Shown piece after piece: positions 9,455-17,441 of a stretch of DNA of 64,000 bases. The first letter of the stretch is position 1, and each line of letters starts with the position of its first letter. The notes under the pieces were generated by a model that worked only from the letters and a program-made list of their open reading frames with translations, searched no databases and had not been told where the DNA came from. This DNA comes from Ruminococcus sp. XPD3002 (GTDB lineage Bacteria > Bacillota > Clostridia > Oscillospirales > Ruminococcaceae): NCBI GenBank assembly GCA_900119535.1, contig FPJT01000001.1, positions 162,367-226,366 on the forward strand, in the 5' to 3' direction. A program made the translations under genes and the position numbers.

Positions 9455-10228
9455 ATGGCGTACAACAAGGTAGTAATATCAGGGATAAACACATCCGAGC
9501 TCACTGTACTCAAGGAAGAGGAGAAAACTGCTCTCCTGAAAGAGTACAGAGAAACAGGGAACAAGTCGGCAAAGGATAAGCTCATCAAGGGCAACCTTCG
9601 CCTTGTGCTCAGCGTGATACAGCGGTTCACAGGCAGGGGAGAGGATGTGGACGACCTTTTTCAGATAGGTGTTATCGGACTTATCAAGGCGATAAATAAC
9701 TTCGACCTTACAAAAGAGGTGCGATTCTCTACCTACTGCGTACCTATGATAACAGGCGAACTCAGAAGGCATCTCAGGGACTACAGTCACGTTAAGGTGA
9801 GCCGTTCGCTCAGGGACCTTGCATACAAGGCGATACAGGCTAAGGAAAAGCTGATACTTCAGAATCAGCGTGAACCCGATATAGAGGAGATAGCCAATGA
9901 GATAGGCGAAAAGAGAGCGGACGTTGTCATTGCACTCGAAAGCATAGCCGATCCCGTTTCGCTTTATGAACCTGTTTACTCGGATTCGGATGATACACTC
10001 TATATCATGGATCAGATAGGCGATAAAAACGACGTCGAGAGCAGACTGGACGAGCTTTCTATCCGCGATGCTATAAAGGCACTTGGCGAACGTGAGAAAA
10101 ATATACTCTATCTGCGCTTTTTGCAGGGTAAGACTCAGATGGAAGTCGCCCGTGAGATAGGCATATCTCAGGCGCAGGTCTCACGACTTGAAAAGGGTGC
10201 GATAAAACAGATTAAAAACAGCGTGTAG
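9455..10228 (+). CDS. sigG: RNA polymerase sporulation sigma factor SigG
   Basis: 257 residues, close to the 260 of Bacillus SigG. The start MAYNKVVISGINTSEL, the region 2 stretch GNLRLVLSVIQRF plus DDLFQIGVIGLIKAI, the SRSLRDLAYKA segment and the region 4 helix-turn-helix QGKTQMEVAREIGISQAQVS all match the late forespore factor. Start: the ATG at 9455 follows GGAAGAGG; the longer frame from 9401 has no support. SigG directs late forespore genes such as small acid-soluble spore proteins and germination genes. A SulP transporter follows 22 bp downstream, apparently in one transcript. Confidence 0.92.
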   Translation: MAYNKVVISGINTSELTVLKEEEKTALLKEYRETGNKSAKDKLIKGNLRLVLSVIQRFTGRGEDVDDLFQIGVIGLIKAINNFDLTKEVRFSTYCVPMITGELRRHLRDYSHVKVSRSLRDLAYKAIQAKEKLILQNQREPDIEEIANEIGEKRADVVIALESIADPVSLYEPVYSDSDDTLYIMDQIGDKNDVESRLDELSIRDAIKALGEREKNILYLRFLQGKTQMEVAREIGISQAQVSRLEKGAIKQIKNSV

Positions 10229-10250
10229 CGCTGTACGATACGGAGGAAGT

Positions 10251-12437
10251 ATGATAATAAAAGGTTTAAACCGAAGATCTCTGCCTGTAGACATAATTAC
10301 GGGCATAATAATAGCGCTTGTCTCGATACCAATATCCATGGGATATGCTCAGGTAGCGGGACTTCCGCCTGTTTACGGACTTTACGGTTCTATTTTCCCG
10401 ATACTCATTTTCGGCCTTTTTTCAAGCTCTCCGCAGTTCATATTCGGCGTTGATGCGGCTCCTGCGGCACTTGTAGGAGCTTTTCTCGTATCATCGGGGA
10501 TAGAGTCAGGCTCTGAACGTGCAGTTGAGGTAGTACCTGCGGTGACGTTCTTTGTGGGGATGTGGCTGCTGCTTTTCTTTGTGCTGAAAGCAGGAAAGCT
10601 TGTGGCGTACATATCTACTCCTGTTATGGGAGGCTTTATCAGTGGTATTTCCACAACTATCATACTGATGCAGATACCCAAGATACTCGGAGGTTCGAGC
10701 GGTTCGGGAGAACTGATAGAGCTTGCGGAACACATCGTACATACCTGCCGCAGTCAGCTGAATCCAATGTCACTGTTGCTGGGAGCGGTTTCACTTGCGG
10801 TTCTGCTTGTGTCGAAAAAACTCGTCCCCAAGCTGCCGATGTCCGTATTCGTAATGGCTGGGGGAGCGCTGCTCGGTTACTTCGGATTTGCGGACAGATA
10901 CGGAGTTGCAAAGCTTGCTGCTATAGAAAGGGGACTGCCCTCGTGGAGATTTCCTCATTTTGAAGCGGATATGCTGACGGATATCCTTACAGTCAGCTTC
11001 ACTGTAGCTATCGTTATAATGGCCGAGACTCTGCTTGCATCGAACAACCTTGCCAACAAGAACGGCTACAAACTTAACGAGAACAATGAAGTCCTTGTTT
11101 ACGGACTTGGTAATATAGCTGCCTGTCTTACGGGATGCTGTCCCGTTAACGGCTCTGTTTCGAGAAGCTCAATGGGTGAACAGTACGGCGGAAAATCGCA
11201 GGTCATGTCCGTAACAGCATCCCTTACCATGATGCTGATACTGCTTTTCTTCACAGGATTCATACAGTATCTGCCTGTACCCGTGCTTACGGCGATAGTT
11301 ATATCGGCACTTCTCGGTGCAGTCGAGTTTGAACTGATAGAGCGTCTTTACAAGCATGACCGAAGGGAGCTTTTCATTTTCTTCGGTTCGTTTTTCGGTG
11401 TACTTGTTTTCGGTACTGTCTACGGCGTAATGATAGGAGTTATCCTCTCTTTTGTATCGCTTATCTTCAAGACCGCAAACCCGAAACGTTCCTTCCTGGG
11501 TATCATCCCGGGCAGAGAAGGCTTCCACAGCATCGACAGGAATACATATTCTGTACCCCTTAAAGAGGTAGTGCTGTACAGGTTTTCGGGTAATCTGTAC
11601 TTTGCAAATATAAACCTGTTCATTGCCGATATCGAGAACGCTGTCAAGCCTGAGACCAAGTGCGTTATAGTGGATTCGGGAGCGATATGCAATATCGACA
11701 TAACAGCTGCGGACAGGATAGCAGCACTTCATAAGTCACTGGAGCGTTCGGGAATCAGCTTCTACTTCGCCTCGCATATTGGTTCGCTGAACGACCGTTT
11801 CCGTGAACTGGGCATAGGTTATCTTGTCGAGCAGGGACACTGCCGAAGGACTATTCCTGCCGCACTTGCCGCCGCAGGCTACCGTCCGCCCTATGAGCTT
11901 GCGGATAACGAGTTCAGCAAGGATGCGGTACTCAATGCGGGAAATCAGCGCAGACTGGAGTTTGAGTGGGCGTTCGGTTCGATGGCAGAGGAGGAGCTTG
12001 AAAGATACACAGAGCAGATGCTTGCCGAGATAGATACCGACAAGGAGAACGCTGAGGAACAGCTTCACCGCATAATCAAGGCTAAAGGCATATGGAAGGG
12101 CATCAGTGAGCTGGATCAGGAGGAGCTTCTTGTGCATCTCCAGACTCACCTGAGTGAATTATCCATGAAGCTTGGCATAGACGAGGACAAGATAGAGGAA
12201 GCCATAGAGCTGAGAAGGATAAAGCTTGCCATGCGCCTTGAACAGCACGATCCGAAGGCCTTTGAGACTGTCAGGGAGTACGCAAGGCGTTTCGAGAAGG
12301 AGCTTGAAGCCAATAAACCCGAGCTGTATGCGGAGCTTATCCGTCACCGTAATGAAGCTGCGGCGCATATCAGGGAGACTGATCCCGGGTATGCGGAGTA
12401 TATAGACGAGCTGTACGGAAAGGCTGATAAAAGTTGA
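10251..12437 (+). CDS. SulP family anion transporter with STAS domain and helical tail
   Basis: 728 residues. Residues 1-410 hold about 10-12 membrane segments with the SulP hallmark GYAQVAGLPPVYGLYGS near the N-terminus; a STAS domain follows (about 430-535). SulP proteins carry sulfate, bicarbonate or dicarboxylates; the substrate here cannot be told. After the STAS domain comes an unusual extension of about 175 charged, mostly helical residues (about 550-728), rich in Glu, Lys and Arg, that bacterial SulP proteins normally lack. Start follows a GGAGGAAG ribosome site, 22 bp after sigG. Confidence 0.85.
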   Translation: MIIKGLNRRSLPVDIITGIIIALVSIPISMGYAQVAGLPPVYGLYGSIFPILIFGLFSSSPQFIFGVDAAPAALVGAFLVSSGIESGSERAVEVVPAVTFFVGMWLLLFFVLKAGKLVAYISTPVMGGFISGISTTIILMQIPKILGGSSGSGELIELAEHIVHTCRSQLNPMSLLLGAVSLAVLLVSKKLVPKLPMSVFVMAGGALLGYFGFADRYGVAKLAAIERGLPSWRFPHFEADMLTDILTVSFTVAIVIMAETLLASNNLANKNGYKLNENNEVLVYGLGNIAACLTGCCPVNGSVSRSSMGEQYGGKSQVMSVTASLTMMLILLFFTGFIQYLPVPVLTAIVISALLGAVEFELIERLYKHDRRELFIFFGSFFGVLVFGTVYGVMIGVILSFVSLIFKTANPKRSFLGIIPGREGFHSIDRNTYSVPLKEVVLYRFSGNLYFANINLFIADIENAVKPETKCVIVDSGAICNIDITAADRIAALHKSLERSGISFYFASHIGSLNDRFRELGIGYLVEQGHCRRTIPAALAAAGYRPPYELADNEFSKDAVLNAGNQRRLEFEWAFGSMAEEELERYTEQMLAEIDTDKENAEEQLHRIIKAKGIWKGISELDQEELLVHLQTHLSELSMKLGIDEDKIEEAIELRRIKLAMRLEQHDPKAFETVREYARRFEKELEANKPELYAELIRHRNEAAAHIRETDPGYAEYIDELYGKADKS

Positions 12438-12470
12438 ATTGTTAAAACGATTAAATATGTCTCTTTGCTA

Positions 12471-12499
12471 TGGAAAAATAAACGTCAATATGATATAAT
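12471..12499 (+). promoter_or_regulatory. possible promoter for the cysteine desulfurase
   Basis: -10 TATAAT (12494-12499) with a weak -35 TGGAAA (12471-12476) at 17 bp. Confidence 0.45.
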
Positions 12500-12537
12500 A
12501 AGAAATACTATTGTTTTTTGGAAAGGTATGGTTCCCT

Positions 12538-13665
12538 TTGATTTATCTTGATAATGCGGCAACAACAAAGCCGTGCAGTGCGGCAGTAAAGGCAGCCTGC
12601 GAGGCTATGACTGATAATTTCGGAAATCCCTCTTCACTCCACCGTGCAGGGCTCAATGCTCAGCTTACAGTGGATGCCGCAAGGAAAACTATCGCTGACT
12701 CTATTGGTACTGAAAGCGGATGCATTTACTTCACTTCAGGCGCAACCGAGAGCAATAACCTTGCTATTCGCGGAGCTTCCGCTGCCTACGGAAGGAAAAA
12801 ACACAGGATAGTGGCTTCGTCTGTCGAACACGCATCTGTGGACGAGACTCTTGCGGATATGGAGAAAAAAGGCTTCGAGGTAGTACGTGTTTCGCCCCGT
12901 GAGGACGGCAGATTCTGTGCAGAGGACTTCATTTCCGCATGCACCGAGGATACAGTCCTTGTTACGATGATGTACGTGAACAACGAAACGGGTTACATAC
13001 TCCCCGTCAAGGAAGTCTTTTCCGCAGTAAAGAGACGTTTCCCCGAGACTGTTACCCACTGCGACTGCGTACAGGCATACATGAAGCTGCCTGTAAAGGT
13101 GAATCAGCTTCAGGCGGACCTGATATCGCTCAGCGGCCATAAGGTACACGGCGTAAAGGGATGCGGCGCATTATACATAAAAAAGGGGATAAGAGTTCTA
13201 CCCATAATAACAGGCGGCAAGCAGGAAAAGGGTATCCGTTCGGGTACAGAGAGCGTACCGCTTATTGCGGCATTCGGTGCGGCAGTTAAGGAGCTTTCTC
13301 CCACCATTTCGGAGCGCTATGATACCGTTTCGGGACTTAAAAACAGTCTCATCAACAAGCTTTCGTCCGTTGATGGAGTTACAGTCAATTCACCTGAGGA
13401 CGGTTCGCCGTACATAGTAAATATATCAGCGGAGGGAAAGCGTTCGGAGATAATGCTCCACTTCCTTGAAAGCAAGGAGATATATGTTTCCAGCGGTTCG
13501 GCTTGTTCAAAGGGACAGCAGAGCGGAGTTCTCGGAGAATTCGGCATAACGGGAAAACGTGCTGACAGTGCTGTACGCATAAGCATGACCGCAGAAACTA
13601 CAGAGGAAGAACTGGAAATGTTCTGCGATGCCGTTCGTGAGGGAATGGAAAAGGTTAGAGGCTGA
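12538..13665 (+). CDS. cysteine desulfurase (NifZ/IscS-like)
   Basis: A PLP enzyme that takes sulfur from cysteine as an enzyme persulfide. The N-terminus IYLDNAATT, the PLP lysine in SGHKVHGVKG (Lys202) and the active cysteine in SSGSACSKGQ (Cys323) match the family; positions are near Lys206 and Cys328 of IscS. Start: I prefer TTG at 12538, directly before IYLDNAATT with GGAAAGG 11 nt upstream; an upstream TTG at 12511 is possible. Its stop lies 34 bp before thiI, the same pairing as nifZ-thiI in Bacillus, so the likely acceptor is ThiI for 4-thiouridine in tRNA. Confidence 0.88.
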   Translation: MIYLDNAATTKPCSAAVKAACEAMTDNFGNPSSLHRAGLNAQLTVDAARKTIADSIGTESGCIYFTSGATESNNLAIRGASAAYGRKKHRIVASSVEHASVDETLADMEKKGFEVVRVSPREDGRFCAEDFISACTEDTVLVTMMYVNNETGYILPVKEVFSAVKRRFPETVTHCDCVQAYMKLPVKVNQLQADLISLSGHKVHGVKGCGALYIKKGIRVLPIITGGKQEKGIRSGTESVPLIAAFGAAVKELSPTISERYDTVSGLKNSLINKLSSVDGVTVNSPEDGSPYIVNISAEGKRSEIMLHFLESKEIYVSSGSACSKGQQSGVLGEFGITGKRADSAVRISMTAETTEEELEMFCDAVREGMEKVRG

Positions 13666-13699
13666 CAATATACATTATTAATAGTATAGGAGAATAAAT

Positions 13700-14878
13700 A
13701 TGAAAGAGATCGTACTTGTAAAATACGGAGAAATGGTCCTTAAGGGACTCAACAAGAAAAGCTTTGAGGACATGCTGGCTAAGAATATAAAACGCAGACT
13801 AAAGGTTCTGGGCAAATTCAGCTATTTCAGCGCACAGTCCACACTTTACATAACACCGCAGGACGAGAATATCGACCTTAGCGACGTTCTGGAGCGTCTC
13901 AGCAAGATATTCGGTATCGCAGCATTCTGCCGTGCGTGTGTGTGCGAGAAGGATTTCAGCGACATTTCGGCAAAGTGCCTTGAGTATACAGCTGATATCC
14001 TCAGCGGTGCAAAGACCTTCAAGGTAACATCCAAGCGTGCTGACAAGGCATTCTGCATGAAATCCCCTGAGATATGTGCTGAACTTGGCGGAGTCATCCT
14101 CGACAAGTTCCCGCATCTGGAAGTGGACGTAAAGAACCCCGAAGTTACTGTTACAGTAGAGATACGTGATACAAACGCCTACGTTCACGCAGAGAATATC
14201 AAGGGTGCAGGCGGACTTCCTGTAGGCAGCAGCGGCAAGGCACTTCTCCTGCTTTCAGGCGGTATCGACAGTCCCGTTGCAGGCTATATGATGGCAAAGC
14301 GCGGAGTTCATATCGAAGCTATTCACTACGTGAGTCCTCCCTACACTTCCGACCGAGCACAGCTCAAAGTTGAGCAGCTCTGCGAGAAGCTTACGGAATA
14401 CTGCGGAGGCATCGCATTTCACTGTGTTCCCTTTACCGAGATACAGGAGGCTATCAAGGATAACTGTCCCGAGGAGTATTTCACCATAATAATGCGCCGT
14501 CTGATGATGGAGATAGCTCAGCGCATCGCAGAAAAGGATAACTGCCTTGCACTTATTACAGGTGAGAGCGTTGGACAGGTAGCAAGCCAGACAATGGCTG
14601 CAATGGTATGCACGGACGCTGTATGCAGGATACCTGTATTCCGTCCCTGCGTAGGCATGGATAAGACCGAGATAATAGAGATATCCCGTAAAATAGACAC
14701 ATTCGACATTTCAACTCTCCCTTATGAGGACTGCTGTACAGTATTTACCCCTCGTCATCCGAAGGTTCGTCCCCGCCTTGAAGATATAGAGAAGGCGCAG
14801 AACAGCTTCGACTTTGAACCGCTGATACAGAAAGCGGTAGAGGGTACACAGCTTAAGACATTCTCATTCCCGAAATAA
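13700..14878 (+). CDS. thiI: tRNA 4-thiouridine synthase ThiI
   Basis: 392 residues: a ferredoxin-like and THUMP RNA-binding region (about 1-165) and a PP-loop pyrophosphatase domain with LLSGGIDSPVAGYM near residues 185-198. It adenylates uridine 8 of tRNA and receives sulfur to form s4U. The C-terminal rhodanese domain of E. coli ThiI is absent, as is usual in Firmicutes, where a dedicated cysteine desulfurase upstream supplies the sulfur. Ends at a terminator hairpin. Confidence 0.93.
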   Translation: MKEIVLVKYGEMVLKGLNKKSFEDMLAKNIKRRLKVLGKFSYFSAQSTLYITPQDENIDLSDVLERLSKIFGIAAFCRACVCEKDFSDISAKCLEYTADILSGAKTFKVTSKRADKAFCMKSPEICAELGGVILDKFPHLEVDVKNPEVTVTVEIRDTNAYVHAENIKGAGGLPVGSSGKALLLLSGGIDSPVAGYMMAKRGVHIEAIHYVSPPYTSDRAQLKVEQLCEKLTEYCGGIAFHCVPFTEIQEAIKDNCPEEYFTIIMRRLMMEIAQRIAEKDNCLALITGESVGQVASQTMAAMVCTDAVCRIPVFRPCVGMDKTEIIEISRKIDTFDISTLPYEDCCTVFTPRHPKVRPRLEDIEKAQNSFDFEPLIQKAVEGTQLKTFSFPK

Positions 14879-14886
14879 GGAAAAAC

Positions 14887-14916
14887 ACGTCCGGACACCT
14901 GCTGTCCGGACGTTTA
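14887..14916 (+). terminator. terminator hairpin after thiI
   Basis: Perfect 11-bp stem (14887-14897 with 14903-14913), 5-nt loop; the following T-run is short, so efficiency is uncertain. Confidence 0.7.
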
Positions 14917-14961
14917 AAGTGACAGACAAGTGATGAGAGTATGAATATTTTATCGTAATCC

Positions 14962-14991
14962 TTGACAAACCATATGCTTTTGGTGTACAAT
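14962..14991 (+). promoter_or_regulatory. promoter for the sortase operon
   Basis: -35 TTGACA (14962-14967), 18 bp, -10 TACAAT (14986-14991), about 95 bp before the first sortase. Confidence 0.75.
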
Positions 14992-15087
14992 AAAGAGAAT
15001 AGTAAAGTGCGATATTATACGCACTTGCAAATAAAAACTGCCTTTTCGGCAAATATTTATGATTGCTGAGGAGGCGAAAGGGTCATA

Positions 15088-16452
15088 ATGAACGAGAATC
15101 AGAATCAGAACGATACAGAGGCTCTTTCCAGAGCCGAAAGAATAAAAGCAATAAAGAATTCGCTTCATAATCTTCAGGAAGAACAGGCAGAGAAAAGCCA
15201 TGAAAGTGCAGAAGCGGCTGCTGAAGCAGAAGCTGTACCTCCTGTTCGGATACAGGAAGAGATACCCGCTGATGATGAGGAGCTTGCCAAGACAAGGATA
15301 ATGCCTGTACCCGATGAGAGACCGCCTTCACCGCCGCCAGTAAGAGAAAATGTGCAGCCTGTAGGCACAATGCCCGGCGGACCTGTACCTCCTCCTATGC
15401 GCGCGGTACCCGAAGGTGCGGCAGCAGTGCCTAAAAAGAAGAAAAAGAAGAAGAAAAAGACCGTCGGACAGAATCTCCGCGGACTTTTCCCCGAAAAAGG
15501 TGACAGCTTCTTCGAGGTCCTCAGAAAGATAATATTCCTCATATCTATCATAGCTATAATAGTATGCGGATATCTTGTTGCGGATTATTACCTTGATCTC
15601 TGGCGCAACAGCCTGGAGAACAACAGCCTTGCAGAGCTTTACAATACTTATCCCGTAAACAATCAGCCTGCTGATGAGACAAAAGAGGAAAAGTACTACG
15701 AAATGCTCACTGGTGCAAAGAAGCTGATGGACATAAATCCCGAAGTTATCGGATATATGACTATCGAGGATACTCCTGTTGACCTTCCTGTTGTTCAGGC
15801 ATCGGATAACGACAAGTACCTCAATATCAATTTCAACGGAGAGGAGTCCCGTGCAGGCGCACTGTTCCTCGACTACAGAAACCACTACGATGATGTTACA
15901 GATCATCATCTCAACTGTGAAAACTCGGATAACCTTGTGGTATACGGTCACAATATGGGCGATGACAGCATGTTCGGATGCCTTAAGTACTACTACCGCA
16001 ATGTTGATTACTATGAAAAGCATCCCGTTATACAGTTCAATTCCAACTATGCGGCTTATACATATAAGATATTCGCTTTCTTCATCGTTGACGCCGATGA
16101 CGAGACCGATACAAAGTATGACTGCTGGAATAAACTCGATTTCGCTGACGAGAAGGAATTCTATAAGTTCGTCAACGAGGCGAAGCGCAGGACTCTCCGC
16201 ATTAATGATGTTGATGTGAAGTACGGCGATAAGCTGCTCACACTTTCCACCTGCAACGATGACGTTCTTGTGGACAGGGGAAGACTTATCGTAATGGCAA
16301 GGCTTGTACGTGACGGTGAAGATCCTGTCAAGGGTACTGTCGGAAGTCAGGCTAACCCCAACATCAAATGGCCGTCTATGTACTACGCAACAAAGAAAAA
16401 CGAGAAATATGACACAGAAGCAGAATTTGTGCCTTATGGTCCCGAGAAATAA
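15088..16452 (+). CDS. class B sortase with long cytoplasmic N-terminus
   Basis: 454 residues. The C-terminal half is a sortase B transpeptidase with catalytic His288 (VVYGHNM), Cys389 (LTLSTC) and Arg399 (GRLIVMAR). One membrane helix (about 148-167) anchors it with the catalytic domain outside. Residues 1-145 are cytoplasmic by the positive-inside rule and odd for a sortase: an acidic, Ala/Glu-rich helix, a proline-rich stretch, and nine lysines in a row (116-124) just before the membrane. No sorting-signal substrate is visible in the window. A second sortase follows 26 bp downstream, so the two are probably co-transcribed. Confidence 0.88.
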   Translation: MNENQNQNDTEALSRAERIKAIKNSLHNLQEEQAEKSHESAEAAAEAEAVPPVRIQEEIPADDEELAKTRIMPVPDERPPSPPPVRENVQPVGTMPGGPVPPPMRAVPEGAAAVPKKKKKKKKKTVGQNLRGLFPEKGDSFFEVLRKIIFLISIIAIIVCGYLVADYYLDLWRNSLENNSLAELYNTYPVNNQPADETKEEKYYEMLTGAKKLMDINPEVIGYMTIEDTPVDLPVVQASDNDKYLNINFNGEESRAGALFLDYRNHYDDVTDHHLNCENSDNLVVYGHNMGDDSMFGCLKYYYRNVDYYEKHPVIQFNSNYAAYTYKIFAFFIVDADDETDTKYDCWNKLDFADEKEFYKFVNEAKRRTLRINDVDVKYGDKLLTLSTCNDDVLVDRGRLIVMARLVRDGEDPVKGTVGSQANPNIKWPSMYYATKKNEKYDTEAEFVPYGPEK

Positions 16453-16478
16453 CGGAAATAAAGGAAAGACACTTAGCA

Positions 16479-17414
16479 ATGGATAAAAAGGCAAAAACTA
16501 TCGCTGCCTGCGCAGGAGCACTTGTACTTATCGGAGCAGGCGTGATAACATACACAGTTACAAGAAAAGACAATGAGGAACCTGTATCGCAGTCCGTGGC
16601 AGAAGTTACAGAGGCTCCTACGGAAGCGCCTACAGTTCCCCTTTACGATTACGTCCCCTCAGAGGAGGGAATGACTGAAAGAGCGAAGATGCTCCTGAAA
16701 AAGAACAAGGATGTAGTCGGCTGGATAAGGATACCGAATACCGATGTCGATTATCCCTTCGTAAGAGATCCCGGCGCGATACCTGCCGGAAAGGATTATT
16801 ACGGCGGCGAGGCTTATGAAGAAAACTCCTACTACCTTGACCACGACCTGGACGGAAGCTTCCTCCGCTGCGGAACACTGTTCATGGACTGGCGTGACAG
16901 GTTCGGTGCAGATGAGGACGATCAGTCCGAGAATATCATAATCTACGGACACAACATGGCAAACAACACCATGTTCGGTTCGCTGAGAAGATACCGTCAG
17001 GACTTCGATTTCTACGAGCAGGCACCTTTCGTTCAGCTCAGCTCCAATTACCGTGATTACGATTATGTTATCTGCGGATTCCTCATTACCAGCGGAAACT
17101 GGTACTCCGATTTCCTTTACTGGAATATGGAGGAACTCGACAACGAGAAGGAGTTCAAGGAGTTCATGGATACCGTTCATGCACGTCAGATGTATGATAC
17201 AGGCGTTGATGTAAAGTACGGCGACAAGCTGGTAACTCTTTCCACCTGCTACGCCGATGAGGATAACTCACGTTTTATAATAGTTGCAAGAAGACTCCGT
17301 GACGGCGAAGTTGCAGGAGACCTCAACTCTATAGAACGTACAGAAGAATATAAAAAGGCACACGCACCTACCGAAGCTCCTAAGGAGACCGAACAGGCTG
17401 CTCAGGGACAGTAA
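16479..17414 (+). CDS. class B sortase
   Basis: 311 residues: N-terminal membrane anchor (about 7-27), a Thr/Pro/Glu-rich linker with EAPTEAPT repeats, then a sortase B domain with His158 (IIIYGHNM), Cys257 (VTLSTC) and Arg265 (SRFIIVARR). Its tail repeats the APTEAPKET style linker. It is related to the sortase just upstream but lacks that protein's long cytoplasmic region, so this is probably an old duplication. It sits between that sortase and a secreted SpoIID-like protein 27 bp downstream. Confidence 0.9.
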   Translation: MDKKAKTIAACAGALVLIGAGVITYTVTRKDNEEPVSQSVAEVTEAPTEAPTVPLYDYVPSEEGMTERAKMLLKKNKDVVGWIRIPNTDVDYPFVRDPGAIPAGKDYYGGEAYEENSYYLDHDLDGSFLRCGTLFMDWRDRFGADEDDQSENIIIYGHNMANNTMFGSLRRYRQDFDFYEQAPFVQLSSNYRDYDYVICGFLITSGNWYSDFLYWNMEELDNEKEFKEFMDTVHARQMYDTGVDVKYGDKLVTLSTCYADEDNSRFIIVARRLRDGEVAGDLNSIERTEEYKKAHAPTEAPKETEQAAQGQ

Positions 17415-17441
17415 GGTACTTATTTAAGATGGAGTGTATTT

